A program made the position numbers and the translations under genes. From positions 1 through 64,000 of the forward strand of contig NZ_JACJPF010000050.1 of NCBI RefSeq assembly GCF_014695915.1: 64,000 nucleotides of DNA. Direction: 5' to 3'. How positions within the stretch are numbered: the first letter of the stretch is position 1; every line of letters begins with the position of its first letter. Of this stretch, positions 18,372 to 26,585 are shown in pieces. This DNA is from Trichocoleus sp. FACHB-40 (GTDB lineage: Bacteria; Cyanobacteriota; Cyanobacteriia; Cyanobacteriales; FACHB-T130). A model generated the notes under the pieces. It was not told the origin of the DNA. It did not search any database and worked only from the letters and a program-made list of their open reading frames with translations.

Positions 18372-18734
18372 TTAGAACTCGCTATCGTTATAGCTGCCCA
18401 CACTAGCATCAGTGTCTCGCTTAGAACCAAGGAAATCTAGACGATCCACTTTAATGACGGGTGTAGAACGGCTGGCTCCGGTATTGCGATCGCTCCAAGT
18501 ATCAAACTTTAACGAGCCTTGCACCCCAATCAAGCTGCCCTTTTTCACATGAACAGCGGCCTTATCCGCCGTCTTACCCCAAAGTTCTAAATTGAACCAG
18601 TCGGTTTTCTCACCATCCCGCGTCCAACGGTTCACTGCCAGCGTCAGCTTGCACTTAATGCTTCCTGACTCGAAATACTTAACATCCGGATCTCCACCTA
18701 CACGCCCTACCAGGGTTACAACATTCAGAGTCAT
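18372..18734 (-). CDS. ssb: Single-stranded DNA-binding protein
   Basis: 120 aa, essentially one OB fold: MTLNVVTLVGRVGGDPDVKY, DWFNLELWGKTADKAAVHVKKGSLIGVQGSL. The long Gly-rich linker of enterobacterial SSB is missing; the C-terminus is the short acidic DSEF instead of DDIPF. Short SSBs of this kind are common in cyanobacteria, where more than one ssb is often present. Whether this is the main replication SSB is uncertain. The start is followed upstream by T-rich promoter-like DNA. Confidence 0.9.
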   Translation of the reverse strand: MTLNVVTLVGRVGGDPDVKYFESGSIKCKLTLAVNRWTRDGEKTDWFNLELWGKTADKAAVHVKKGSLIGVQGSLKFDTWSDRNTGASRSTPVIKVDRLDFLGSKRDTDASVGSYNDSEF

Positions 18735-18997
18735 AAGTTTTTTTTAGTACATTTGTACTCGCGTATAGTTAAGTATACTTTAGCGAACGGAAATCTTAGT
18801 CTCAAATTAACTTTATCCTGATTTACTCTTTGACGATTAGAATCATGCTTGGAAATCAGTTTGAGGCAAATTTACATAAAGAATTCTTGTTCCTGACTAG
18901 ACTCAGGATAGAAAACGTAATAGAATCCACCTCGGTTCCATTTCCGTTAAGATTCCGTCACACACAACAGCATTTCATTTTGGGGGCGTAGAAACGA

Positions 18998-20041
18998 GTG
19001 GGTCTTTTCAGTCGCTTTTCCTTATCCCGGGACATGGGTATCGACTTGGGTACTGCTAATACCCTGGTCTATGTATCCGGCAAAGGGATTGTTCTCCAAG
19101 AACCCTCTGTGGTTGCTATGGATATGGACACTAAAACCCCGCTGGCCGTGGGGGAAGATGCGAAAAAAATGTTGGGAAGAACTCCCGGCAATGTGGTGGC
19201 TTTGCGGCCCCTTCGCGACGGTGTCATTGCCGACTTCGACACTGCCGAGCTAATGCTTAAGCATTTTATCCGGCGGGTTCATGAAGGCAGAGCATTAGTC
19301 TCTCCTCGGATTGTAATCGGTATTCCTTCGGGTGTCACTGGCGTAGAACGCCGAGCCGTTATGGAGGCAGCATCTCAGGCTGGTGCTAGAGATGTTTACC
19401 TGATTGATGAGCCTGTTGCTGCGGCTATTGGCGCTGGACTACCAGTGGCAGAGCCTACGGGTAACATGATCATTGATATTGGTGGCGGCACAACTGAAGT
19501 TGCCGTGCTTTCTTTACAAGGAACGGTTTTAAGTGAGTCGGTGCGCGTGGCTGGTGATGAGCTTTCGGAAGCTATCATGCAGTACATGAAAAAAGTCCAC
19601 AACCTGGTAATCGGGGAACGTACCTCTGAAGAAATCAAAATTCAGATTGGTTCTGCCTACCCCACCAGTTTTGATGAAGAGGCAATCATGGAGGTGAGGG
19701 GTTTACACCTCCTCTCTGGCTTGCCCCGAACTGTTACTATCAAGGGGCCGGAAATTCGCGAAAGTATGTCTGAGCCGCTTTCAGTGATTGTGGATGCGGT
19801 GAAGCGAACCTTAGAGCGAACTCCTCCGGAACTAGCAGCCGACATTATCGATAGAGGTATCATGCTGGCTGGTGGCGGTGCTTTGTTGAAGGGGCTAGAT
19901 ACGCTAATCAGCCACGAAACGGGCATTGTTACTCACGTAGCGGCAGATCCGCTGTCGTGCGTGGTGCTGGGGACAGGTAGAGTGTTAGAGAACTTCAAAC
20001 AACTGGAGCGGGTCTTTAGTGGGCGATCGCGCAGTATGTAG
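18998..20041 (+). CDS. mreB: Rod-shape-determining actin homologue MreB
   Basis: 347 aa actin-fold ATPase. Phosphate-1 loop [20 protein letters not shown], adenosine/phosphate-2 segments [15 protein letters not shown] and [11 protein letters not shown]. It polymerises under the cytoplasmic membrane and positions lateral wall synthesis. Translation appears to start at GTG (18998); the next in-frame Met is internal to the conserved N-terminus. First gene of mreB-mreC-mreD; the 195-bp gap to mreC is filled by heptameric repeats. Confidence 0.95.
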   Translation: MGLFSRFSLSRDMGIDLGTANTLVYVSGKGIVLQEPSVVAMDMDTKTPLAVGEDAKKMLGRTPGNVVALRPLRDGVIADFDTAELMLKHFIRRVHEGRALVSPRIVIGIPSGVTGVERRAVMEAASQAGARDVYLIDEPVAAAIGAGLPVAEPTGNMIIDIGGGTTEVAVLSLQGTVLSESVRVAGDELSEAIMQYMKKVHNLVIGERTSEEIKIQIGSAYPTSFDEEAIMEVRGLHLLSGLPRTVTIKGPEIRESMSEPLSVIVDAVKRTLERTPPELAADIIDRGIMLAGGGALLKGLDTLISHETGIVTHVAADPLSCVVLGTGRVLENFKQLERVFSGRSRSM

Positions 20042-20069
20042 CAGTCAGCGGTCAGTGGTCAGTAGTCAG
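20042..20069. repeat. Heptameric tandem repeat, NNGTCAG x4
   Basis: Units CAGTCAG, CGGTCAG, TGGTCAG and TAGTCAG start directly after the mreB stop codon. Confidence 0.75.
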
Positions 20070-20152
20070 GCAAAAGTTGGAATGTTGGAACGTTGAAACG
20101 TTGTTAGGTGACAACTTTCCAACCTTCAAACTTTCAAACGCCAAACGACAGT

Positions 20153-20222
20153 GGACAATGAACGACGGACAACGAACAACGGACAACGAATAACAGACAA
20201 CGAATAACAGACAACAGACAAA
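20153..20222. repeat. Heptameric tandem repeat, RRACAAC x10
   Basis: Ten consecutive 7-bp units alternating GGACAAC/AGACAAC with GAACAAC/GAATAAC, which also gives a 14-bp period. The array ends about 15 bp before the mreC start. Confidence 0.8.
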
Positions 20223-20236
20223 AAGCTGATAGCTAA

Positions 20237-20971
20237 ATGTATACACTGCGTCGCTGGTGGGTTCGGCACGGCATACAAGTTATGGTGGCGGGGGCAGCTA
20301 TTGGGAGTGCCTGGTTAATCCGGGAAACCCAAGGGGCAGCCGTGTTTGAGGTTTACCAGTTGCTTACCCGTCCCTTTCAAACTGAAGCCCCGCCACAAGA
20401 GCTTAGAGAGAATGCCCGCGTACAAGAATTGCAGGATCGCCTGACCGAACTGCAAAACCAAAATCAGAAGTTACAAGAGCTTCTAGGTTATGTACAACAA
20501 AGGAAACAGAAGGCGATAACCGCGCCCATAGTCGGGCGTACCCCGGACAATTGGTGGCAACAGGTCACTTTGGGGCGTGGCACTGAAGATGGTATCCAAA
20601 AAGACTTTATTGTTATGGGTACAGGTGGCTTGATAGGTCGCATCGTGGAAGCGACACCCCGTACCAGCCGTGTCTTGCTGATCAGCGACCCTAGCAGTCG
20701 TGTGGGTGCGGTGGTTAGCCGCAGCCGCGTTATGGGTTATATTCGGGGATACGGCTCTAATCGAGTGGTGATGCAGTTTTTTGACAAAGTACCGGATGTC
20801 CGGCGGGGCGATGTTGTGGCAACATCCTCTGTCAGTAAACTGTTCCCTCCAGGCTTGCCACTGGGTCGCGTCGAGTCTGTAAATTTGGAAAAAACCCCAG
20901 CTCCGGAAGCAATTATTAAGGTGACAGCGCCGATTAGTTATTTGGAGTGGGTGGCAATATATCCCAAATAA
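20237..20971 (+). CDS. mreC: Rod-shape-determining protein MreC
   Basis: 244 aa. One N-terminal transmembrane helix (about residues 13-28), a coiled coil (LRENARVQELQDRLTELQNQNQKLQELL, residues 57-84, quoted here as a run of heptads around LTELQNQNQKL), then the periplasmic beta domain (PIVGRTPDNWWQQVTLGRG, GRIVEATPRTSRVLLISDPSSRVGAVV around 135-160). MreC links MreB filaments to penicillin-binding proteins. Second gene of the mre operon. Confidence 0.9.
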   Translation: MYTLRRWWVRHGIQVMVAGAAIGSAWLIRETQGAAVFEVYQLLTRPFQTEAPPQELRENARVQELQDRLTELQNQNQKLQELLGYVQQRKQKAITAPIVGRTPDNWWQQVTLGRGTEDGIQKDFIVMGTGGLIGRIVEATPRTSRVLLISDPSSRVGAVVSRSRVMGYIRGYGSNRVVMQFFDKVPDVRRGDVVATSSVSKLFPPGLPLGRVESVNLEKTPAPEAIIKVTAPISYLEWVAIYPK

Positions 20972-20987
20972 ATTTGTTTATTTATTG

Positions 20988-21018
20988 GCTAATAGTTAAT
21001 GGCTCTTGAACAATTAGC
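20988..21018. repeat. Dispersed intergenic palindrome, AATTAGC family, copy B
   Basis: Shares the core TAATGGCTNTTNAACAATTAGC with the copies at 2919 and 43130. Sits in the 84-bp mreC-mreD gap. Confidence 0.65.
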
Positions 21019-21055
21019 TAATGACAATTTATTAATAACTAATAATTAATAACTA

Positions 21056-21601
21056 ATGATTAAGGTTTCTAATTTGTCACCTTGGGCGCGTCAAATTGTC
21101 AACTGGGCAGTAACCGTTGGCTCTGTGGTGCTGTGCTTGCTAATCTTGCCGACTCGCCTACCTGGAATGGAGTTATTAGGAATTGCCCCCAATTGGTTGT
21201 TGATTTGGGTGGTGGCTTGGAGTGTGAAGCGAACAGCTGTTCAAGGTGCTGTAGCGGGTTTGGTGTTGGGACTGATCCAAGATGGAATGACCTCACCCGA
21301 ACCCAGTCATGCTTTGAGTCTGGCCGTAGTAGGAATTTTAACGGCTCGGATTCAAAAGCAGCGGTATATTGAGGAAGATTTTATTTCTGTGGCGTTAATT
21401 GTGTTCGCGATGGCAGTTGTGGCGGAGACGGTGAGCGCAATTCAGTTCACTATCGGGAGCGATCGCACTCTGGCAGCAATTTGGACTTACCACCAGCGCA
21501 TCGCCCTCTCTAGTGCCATTCTCAGCAGTCTCTGGGCCCCAGTAGTTTACTATCCGTTGAATCGTTGGTGGCAGCAGATGAATTTGTTGCAGCAATCTTG
21601 A
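21056..21601 (+). CDS. mreD: Rod-shape-determining protein MreD
   Basis: 181 aa, about five transmembrane helices, ending in a basic/aromatic tail (NRWWQQMNLLQQS). MreD family segments: VVAWSVKRTAVQGAVAGLVLG and IQDGMTSPEPSHALSLAVVG. Integral-membrane partner of MreC in the elongasome. Third gene of the mre operon, ending next to a long palindrome that probably terminates it. Confidence 0.85.
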   Translation: MIKVSNLSPWARQIVNWAVTVGSVVLCLLILPTRLPGMELLGIAPNWLLIWVVAWSVKRTAVQGAVAGLVLGLIQDGMTSPEPSHALSLAVVGILTARIQKQRYIEEDFISVALIVFAMAVVAETVSAIQFTIGSDRTLAAIWTYHQRIALSSAILSSLWAPVVYYPLNRWWQQMNLLQQS

Positions 21602-21609
21602 AAAGTTGC

Positions 21610-21642
21610 TAACTGCTAATTGTTGAACAATTAGCAGTTAGG
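21610..21642. terminator. Palindrome between mreD and the HAD gene, AATTAGC family copy C
   Basis: Arms CTAACTGCTAATTGTT (21610-21625) and AACAATTAGCAGTTAG (21627-21642) are perfect complements around one base. It overlaps the last codons and stop of the convergent HAD gene and may end transcription of both genes, although no long U-tract follows. Confidence 0.6.
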
Positions 21643-22440
21643 CATTAGTCTAGGACTATTGACTTCTAGCAGGTAATGTGCAACTGAAAGTAAGTCACTA
21701 TGAATGCAAGTTGGCTGAAATTGCTGTAATCTTTGGCGAGAGCGAATGCCGCAAGTGAGAGCTATTGTGGGAATTGAGACTGCTTGTCCTGCCAAGATGT
21801 CGGCTTCGGTATCGCCTACCATCCAAGCTAATGAGCTTTCCCTGTTCGGCTGAGAGTGTTGGGATATAGCTTTTTCTAAAAGTTGCGTTTTCACGTGGGC
21901 GTAGTTTACATAGGCAGCATCATCGTCTTCGGTTCCATAGATGCCACTAAACAGCCGCGCCAAACCGTAATTCTGCAAGATTTGGGTGACTTGGGATGAA
22001 GAGCGCAACGTCACTAATACCAGCTTAAAGCCCTGAGAATGTAGCAACGGCAGCGCCCAATTTACTCCAGGCTGCATCTTGTCTTTTTGTAACAGTGCTG
22101 GTTGATTCACAATGTTTACCACGCACTGCAAAAATATATCTATCTGCTCTCCAGCTAAGCCAGAGCGCATGGCAATTTCCACATCTGGGACGCGCTCTTG
22201 CTTCATTTGCCAGAACTGCTGTAACTTGAGCATTGTAATCGGCAGGATTTCATCCTGAGCTTGGTACAGCTCTTGAGTTTCAGCTAAGGCTAACTGATAA
22301 GTTGTGTAGTAGCGCCTGGAAACATCTACGATAGGACCGTCAAAGTCGCAAAACACCGTCAGTTGTGGGCAATACGGGGAAGTGGCTTGACGTTGGTAAC
22401 ACTGGGGTGGTTGCGAAACTGAGGGGGCTGTGCCTTTCAT
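21631..22440 (-). CDS. HAD-superfamily phosphatase-like hydrolase
   Basis: 269 aa. HAD motif I FCDFDGPIVDVS (near residue 30, with both catalytic Asp), motif II VTLRSS, motif IV VGDTEADILAG. A helical cap follows motif I, as in subclass I HADs such as phosphoglycolate phosphatase. Substrate unknown. The first ~27 residues are polar and may be extra. The 3' end overlaps a palindromic repeat. Divergent from ribD. Confidence 0.8.
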   Translation of the reverse strand: MKGTAPSVSQPPQCYQRQATSPYCPQLTVFCDFDGPIVDVSRRYYTTYQLALAETQELYQAQDEILPITMLKLQQFWQMKQERVPDVEIAMRSGLAGEQIDIFLQCVVNIVNQPALLQKDKMQPGVNWALPLLHSQGFKLVLVTLRSSSQVTQILQNYGLARLFSGIYGTEDDDAAYVNYAHVKTQLLEKAISQHSQPNRESSLAWMVGDTEADILAGQAVSIPTIALTCGIRSRQRLQQFQPTCIHSDLLSVAHYLLEVNSPRLMPNC

Positions 22441-22661
22441 AAGACGTTACAGATATCAACTTTTAGACACGTTTATTTACCTTAACAGGTGTAACATAAG
22501 TTTTTAGAGGATTTAGAAGAGAATTTATATTAGACATTTTTATAGAAATAACAAGCGATCGCTTGCGGCCTAGAAACAGCCTCCAGCATATCCCATCGCG
22601 ATCTTATGCTGGCTTGCCCCTTAATTAATTAAACTCAGGTGTAGCCAGGACAAGCAAACTC

Positions 22662-23795
22662 ATGGATAAATTTCCCAAAGACGCCCAACAAGAGTCGCCT
22701 GTAACCCTCAATGATAGCGCCATGATGCAGCGGTGCATAGAACTAGCCCTAAGCGCCAGAGGACGAACGGCTCCCAATCCCCTAGTAGGTTCTGTAATTG
22801 TCAAGGATGGGCAGATTGTGGGCGAAGGGTTTCATCCGGGGGCAGGTAATCCCCACGCAGAAGTATTTGCGTTGCGGGAGGCTGGCGATCGCGCCAAAGG
22901 AGCCACAATTTATGTCAATCTGGAACCTTGTAATCACTACGGGCGGACGCCTCCCTGTTCTGAAGCGTTGGTAGCAGCTGGTGTGAGTAAGGTGGTGGTG
23001 GGTATGGTTGACCCCGATCCGCGCGTGTCCGGGGGAGGTATCGAGCGATTACGACAGGCGGGGATAGAAGTAGTTGTAGGAGTGGAAGAGGAAGCCTGCA
23101 AGCAGCTCAATGAGGCTTTTATCCATCGCGTTCTTTACCACCGTCCGTTTGGCATTTTGAAATACGCAATGACTCTGGACGGCAAGATTGCCACTACTAC
23201 GGGACACAGCGCCTGGATTACGGGCATTGATGCCCGGAATGAGGTGCATCGTACTCTTCGGGGATCTTGCGATGCTGTGATTGTGGGTGGCAATACTGTC
23301 CGCCGGGATAATCCCCACTTAACCAGCCATCAAACTGAGACTCGCAATCCTTTAAGGGTAGTGATGAGCCAATCTCTGGATTTACCCGCAGAGGCTCATG
23401 TGTGGGAGACAGTGGTGGCTCCTACTTTAGTGTTAACAGAGCAAGGAGCTAATCCGGATTTCCAACAGATGCTGCTGAAAAAGGGTGTAACCGTGGTGGA
23501 GCTAACTGGGCTGACACCGACAAAGGCAATGGCATATTTATATGAGCAGGGATTACTTTCGGTGCTGTGGGAATGCGGTGGCACTTTAGCAGCACGAGCG
23601 ATCGCCGAAGGAGCAGTGCAAAAAATTTTCGCTTTCATTGCTCCCAAAATTGTCGGTGGTAAGGCGGCTCCCTCTCCGGTAGGGGATTTAGGGTTGGCAA
23701 CTATGACCGAGGCTCTGACCTTAGAGCGCGTCCGTTGGCGCACAGTTGGCTCAGATTGCTTGGTAGAAGGTTATTTACCGTTAGTCAGTGGCTAG
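22662..23795 (+). CDS. ribD: Bifunctional riboflavin biosynthesis deaminase/reductase
   Basis: 377 aa. N-terminal deaminase (about 20-165) with the zinc site HAE (H65, E67) plus C90 and C99 in LEPCNHYGRTPPCS, then a reductase domain (about 168-377; YAMTLDGKIATTTGHSAWITG, VGGNTVRRDNPHLTSH). It converts the GTP-derived pyrimidine to 5-amino-6-ribitylaminouracil phosphate, steps 2 and 3 of riboflavin synthesis. The neighbours are not rib genes. The upstream region is shared divergently with the HAD gene, and I see no FMN riboswitch. Confidence 0.95.
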   Translation: MDKFPKDAQQESPVTLNDSAMMQRCIELALSARGRTAPNPLVGSVIVKDGQIVGEGFHPGAGNPHAEVFALREAGDRAKGATIYVNLEPCNHYGRTPPCSEALVAAGVSKVVVGMVDPDPRVSGGGIERLRQAGIEVVVGVEEEACKQLNEAFIHRVLYHRPFGILKYAMTLDGKIATTTGHSAWITGIDARNEVHRTLRGSCDAVIVGGNTVRRDNPHLTSHQTETRNPLRVVMSQSLDLPAEAHVWETVVAPTLVLTEQGANPDFQQMLLKKGVTVVELTGLTPTKAMAYLYEQGLLSVLWECGGTLAARAIAEGAVQKIFAFIAPKIVGGKAAPSPVGDLGLATMTEALTLERVRWRTVGSDCLVEGYLPLVSG

Positions 23796-23797
23796 TG

Positions 23798-23841
23798 GCT
23801 AATAGCTAATAGCTTATTGTCAATTGCCATTAGCTATTAGC
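23798..23841. repeat. Dispersed intergenic palindrome, AATTAGC/AGCTATTAG family, copy D
   Basis: Arms GCTAATAGCTAAT (23798-23810) and ATTAGCTATTAGC (23829-23841) are perfect complements. It lies directly after the ribD stop codon and before the next gene. Confidence 0.65.
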
Positions 23842-23864
23842 TAGGAACTATTAGCTATAGAAAT

Positions 23865-24476
23865 ATGCTCGAAGTTATTTTTGGCAGCCTGTTGGTTGGA
23901 AGTTTGGGAATGGATGCGGTGATGCTGAGCGGATGGATGCGCTGGCAGCAGGTGGTTACACGTCAGCAAGATGAGGAGGAGGAAGAAACTTTGACTCGTT
24001 ATGAATCTAAACAAGACTCCGCACCAGCAGAGTTGCTCTCTTCTAACGGCGGTTCTGTGGGAGCATCCAAAGAACCGCGGATGATGGGCTGGGAATTTAA
24101 AATTGTGCGCGCCTCGTCTGATTTGTTTCGCAGTTCAGCTATTTTTCAAAAGCTGTGTGAAGAAGAGGCGCAATCTGGCTGGATTTTGTTAGAAAAACTT
24201 GACGATCGGCGGGTGCGGTTTAAGCGAGCGATCGCTATGCGGGACATTATTCCATCGGAATCGCTTTCGTATGACCCTTACCGTAGCCATTATGGGACTA
24301 GGTTAAGGCGGCGTACTGGGGTTTATGCGATCGCAGCTGTTATTGCTATGTCTTTACCCGCTTATTTGGGCTATGTTTTGGTGTCGCGGACGCTTAATAA
24401 TTCCTCTCGGACTATCTCACCGCCAGATTCTCCCCCGGAGAAACTGTCCTTCCCAACGCGCCCTCCGGCTCCATAA
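23865..24476 (+). CDS. Conserved cyanobacterial two-helix membrane protein, unknown function
   Basis: 203 aa. An N-terminal hydrophobic segment (LEVIFGSLLVGSLGMDAVML), an acidic linker, a conserved core GWEFKIVRASSDLFR ... LCEEEAQSGWILLEKLDDRRVRFKR (about residues 76-127), then a second helix (about 149-170, YAIAAVIAMSLPAYLGYVLV) and a Pro-rich tail. The core resembles the small alpha/beta DUF4177-like modules that follow 'sloppy' GW-x-L patterns, which is only a loose similarity. Ends before a strong terminator. Confidence 0.7.
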   Translation: MLEVIFGSLLVGSLGMDAVMLSGWMRWQQVVTRQQDEEEEETLTRYESKQDSAPAELLSSNGGSVGASKEPRMMGWEFKIVRASSDLFRSSAIFQKLCEEEAQSGWILLEKLDDRRVRFKRAIAMRDIIPSESLSYDPYRSHYGTRLRRRTGVYAIAAVIAMSLPAYLGYVLVSRTLNNSSRTISPPDSPPEKLSFPTRPPAP

Positions 24477-24484
24477 AAGCATTC

Positions 24485-24513
24485 GAGACGCGATGAACAT
24501 CGCGTCTCTTTTT
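24485..24513 (+). terminator. Intrinsic terminator
   Basis: Perfect 11-bp stem GAGACGCGATG / CATCGCGTCTC with a 2-nt loop, followed by TTTTT, nine bases after the stop codon of the membrane protein gene. Confidence 0.9.
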
Positions 24514-24549
24514 CTAATGCCGAAGAATTCTTTTTTCCATCAGAGCCTT

Positions 24550-24783
24550 CTAGTGGGTTTCTTGCCATACAGACTGACGCTCTTGAGCTAGATCCCGAAT
24601 CAAGGATAGCTTAGAGTGCAGATAGTCGCTCATTATGTTGGCTTCATCAGAATTGAGCGATCGCTGTTGTTTTATCTGCTTGAGTAGCCACTGTACCAAG
24701 TTGGCATCGTCTAATTTCAACAGCATATTGGCCTGAGTGGTCTCAATTACAGTCCAAAGCTGACGTAGCATTGTGGGAGTCAT
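24550..24783 (-). CDS. Small conserved helical protein, unknown function
   Basis: 77 aa, predicted all-alpha: LRQLWTVIETTQANMLLKLDD, LVQWLLKQIKQQRSL, EANIMSDYLHSKLSLIRDLAQ. No signal peptide or membrane segment. The composition and strict coding character argue for a real gene; I recall similar short proteins in many cyanobacteria but no function. Convergent with the preceding membrane-protein gene. Confidence 0.65.
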   Translation of the reverse strand: MTPTMLRQLWTVIETTQANMLLKLDDANLVQWLLKQIKQQRSLNSDEANIMSDYLHSKLSLIRDLAQERQSVWQETH

Positions 24784-25622
24784 ACAGTCTCCTTTTCGCG
24801 GATACTTGTGCTTGGCGGTGGAATCGGTGGTAACTGGTTTTATTTGTACGGTGAGCGGAGCTGGTTACGGCTCCCTGCCTCTACTTAATTATTCCTTTAG
24901 TTTTCCACGATAACTTATCTGGTAATAGCAAAAATGCGATCGCACAAGTTGAAACAATAGTTACAAAATACTTAACAAAGTGAATAATAACTTGACAAAG
25001 ATGGAGGGTAGGGGGTTTCGCTTTCTCAGTTTTCTCGCCGTTTCATTATCCCCTCTACCCCAGGCAAGGGAACTTTGGCTGTAAAAATCTGTAATAACTG
25101 TCGCTTAAATATGATTTCTGACCATACTAGATATTATTATACCAACAAATATATAACGCTACAAATTAGGCTAGCAAAAGGTTTCATCTGTTTTAAATCA
25201 GTTTTTGGTATTTAGGGGGTTGTAAGCCAACTGCCCCATTCTCTTTCTTGTTGAGGCTTATAACTAACCTCGGCTTTATCCCTTTCGGAGCCAGTTGTGA
25301 CACGTGATCGCCCAACTCCCAACACGATCGGGTATATGGATTTGCCACACTTAAAATCCTGAAATCGTCTACTGGCGAGGATTTGCCAATCTAGAATAGT
25401 ATCAGGCGATCGCTTTGTTCCACTTCATCATCCCCACTGTTGCGTTTTGTAACGTTTTTCTACCTCTCCCCCCCATAGCTCCATATCGTGCTAGTATCGT
25501 AAGTGAGAATAAGTTCGGTAGCAGCGTTTGTTTTTAGAATTGACAGGCATTTTCCTTTTAGTTTTGACAGGCTTGTCTCCGAAATCTAAATCTCTACAAA
25601 GCTTTGATTTTGGAGAAAATCT
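24784..25622. other. Long gene-free leader upstream of the RNA-binding protein gene
   Basis: 839 bp without a supportable ORF on either strand. The 3' end carries the regulatory repeats at 25540-25572. Long leaders are common for cold-inducible rbp genes, so much of the last few hundred bases may be transcribed. No RNA gene could be recognised in the rest. Confidence 0.5.
25540..25572 (+). promoter_or_regulatory. Duplicated TTGACAGGC upstream of rbp
   Basis: TTGACAGGC occurs at 25540-25548 and 25564-25572. Each contains a consensus -35 hexamer (TTGACA), and the 24-bp spacing is too large for one promoter. They may be two promoters or a repeated factor site, 51-83 bp before the ATG. GGAG at 25612-25615 is the ribosome site. 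Confidence 0.4.
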
Positions 25623-25940
25623 ATGTCAATTTATGTAGGCAATCTTTCCTACGAAGTCACACAAGAAGACCTCAGTGGTGTTTTTGCAGAATACGGTAGT
25701 GTCAAGCGGGTTCAGCTACCTACTGACCGCGAAACAGGTCGCATGCGCGGCTTTGCTTTTGTGGAAATGAGTACGGATGCTGAAGAAACCGCAGCCATTG
25801 AAGCGCTTGATGGTGCTGAATGGATGGGCCGCGATCTGAAAGTTAATAAAGCCAAGCCCCGCGAAGACCGAGGTTCATCCTTTGGTGGTGGTGGTGGCGG
25901 CGGTGGACGGAGAAATAGCAATTTCTCTAACCGCTACTAA
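25623..25940 (+). CDS. RRM-type RNA-binding protein (Rbp family)
   Basis: 105 aa. One RNA-recognition motif (residues 1-80) with RNP2 IYVGNLS and RNP1 RGFAFVEM, followed by a Gly-rich tail (nine Gly in [10 protein letters not shown] region) and NSNFSNRY. These cyanobacterial proteins resemble eukaryotic GRPs, are mostly cold-induced, and help stabilise or localise mRNAs (including photosystem mRNAs to thylakoids). The Gly-rich class is the type usually induced by cold. A long leader precedes it and a perfect terminator follows. Confidence 0.92.
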   Translation: MSIYVGNLSYEVTQEDLSGVFAEYGSVKRVQLPTDRETGRMRGFAFVEMSTDAEETAAIEALDGAEWMGRDLKVNKAKPREDRGSSFGGGGGGGGRRNSNFSNRY

Positions 25941-25970
25941 GCTTTAAGACTAAACTCTTTTAGCCCTAAT

Positions 25971-26009
25971 AGATAGCCCCAGTCCACTTTAAGTGGACTG
26001 GGGCTATCT
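25971..26009. terminator. Strong bidirectional terminator after rbp
   Basis: Arms AGATAGCCCCAGTCCACTT (25971-25989) and the exact complement (25991-26009) around one T. Placed between convergent genes. Confidence 0.85.
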
Positions 26010-26039
26010 ATATATAGGTTCTGCCTGTTTAAGAAAGGA

Positions 26040-26339
26040 CTACATCCCAGCCCAAGGGATAACACGATCCGTCACTTTGTCACTGGCGATGGCTGGGCGA
26101 ACATTCTCATATACATCAGGATACGTTGCTTGTAGCTGTTCTTCTGTGAGATTGGCATTAAGCACAGTACCATCCTTTGTGCTAACTGAGTATAGCAACC
26201 CGTTTGAATCCAAAGTGACGGTAATGGTGCGATCGCGCATAACCAGGCGAGTTATAGCGGGATGCTCTTGGGCGCGGGTTGCAGTAGCGAACAGGCTGAA
26301 CCCTAGTAGCAGGAGAGTAGCGACTGACACTTGAGCCAT
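26040..26339 (-). CDS. Small exported protein, unknown function
   Basis: 99 aa. Signal peptide (hydrophobic VATLLLLGFSLFATA, likely cleaved after TRA-Q) and a small mature domain: ITRLVMRDRTITVTLDSNGLLYSV, then LTEEQLQATYPDVYENVRPAIA. Predicted periplasmic. Unknown family to me, though the type is frequent in cyanobacteria. Convergent with rbp and upstream (by strand) of nothing in an obvious operon. Confidence 0.65.
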   Translation of the reverse strand: MAQVSVATLLLLGFSLFATATRAQEHPAITRLVMRDRTITVTLDSNGLLYSVSTKDGTVLNANLTEEQLQATYPDVYENVRPAIASDKVTDRVIPWAGM

Positions 26340-26466
26340 AATGTATCCTCCAATAACATTGGCTCAATGTTAGCGCTAATTACTTCGGACACAGTAGCGC
26401 CCTTATCAACTACTCTGCTGATGTAAATTCAAAACTTACGACATTTAATTTGCGAACGTACAGAAA

Positions 26467-26539
26467 TGGAGAATAGCGGATTTGAACCGCTGACCTCTGC
26501 GGTGCGATCGCAGCGCTCTACCAACTGAGCTAATTCCCC
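26467..26539 (-). tRNA. tRNA-Ala (anticodon CGC)
   Basis: 73-nt cloverleaf on the minus strand. The acceptor is GGGGAAT/ATTCTCC (one G-U), the D arm GCTC..GAGC, the anticodon arm CTGCG-ATCGCAC-CGCAG (anticodon CGC, reading GCG), and the T arm AGCGG-TTCAAAT-CCGCT; the discriminator is A. CCA is not encoded. The HIP1 octamer GCGATCGC lies exactly across the anticodon stem and loop. Confidence 0.93.
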
Positions 26540-26585
26540 TAATCTAAACTTAATTTTTTGCCTTACCTATTCTAGCACTTTACTT

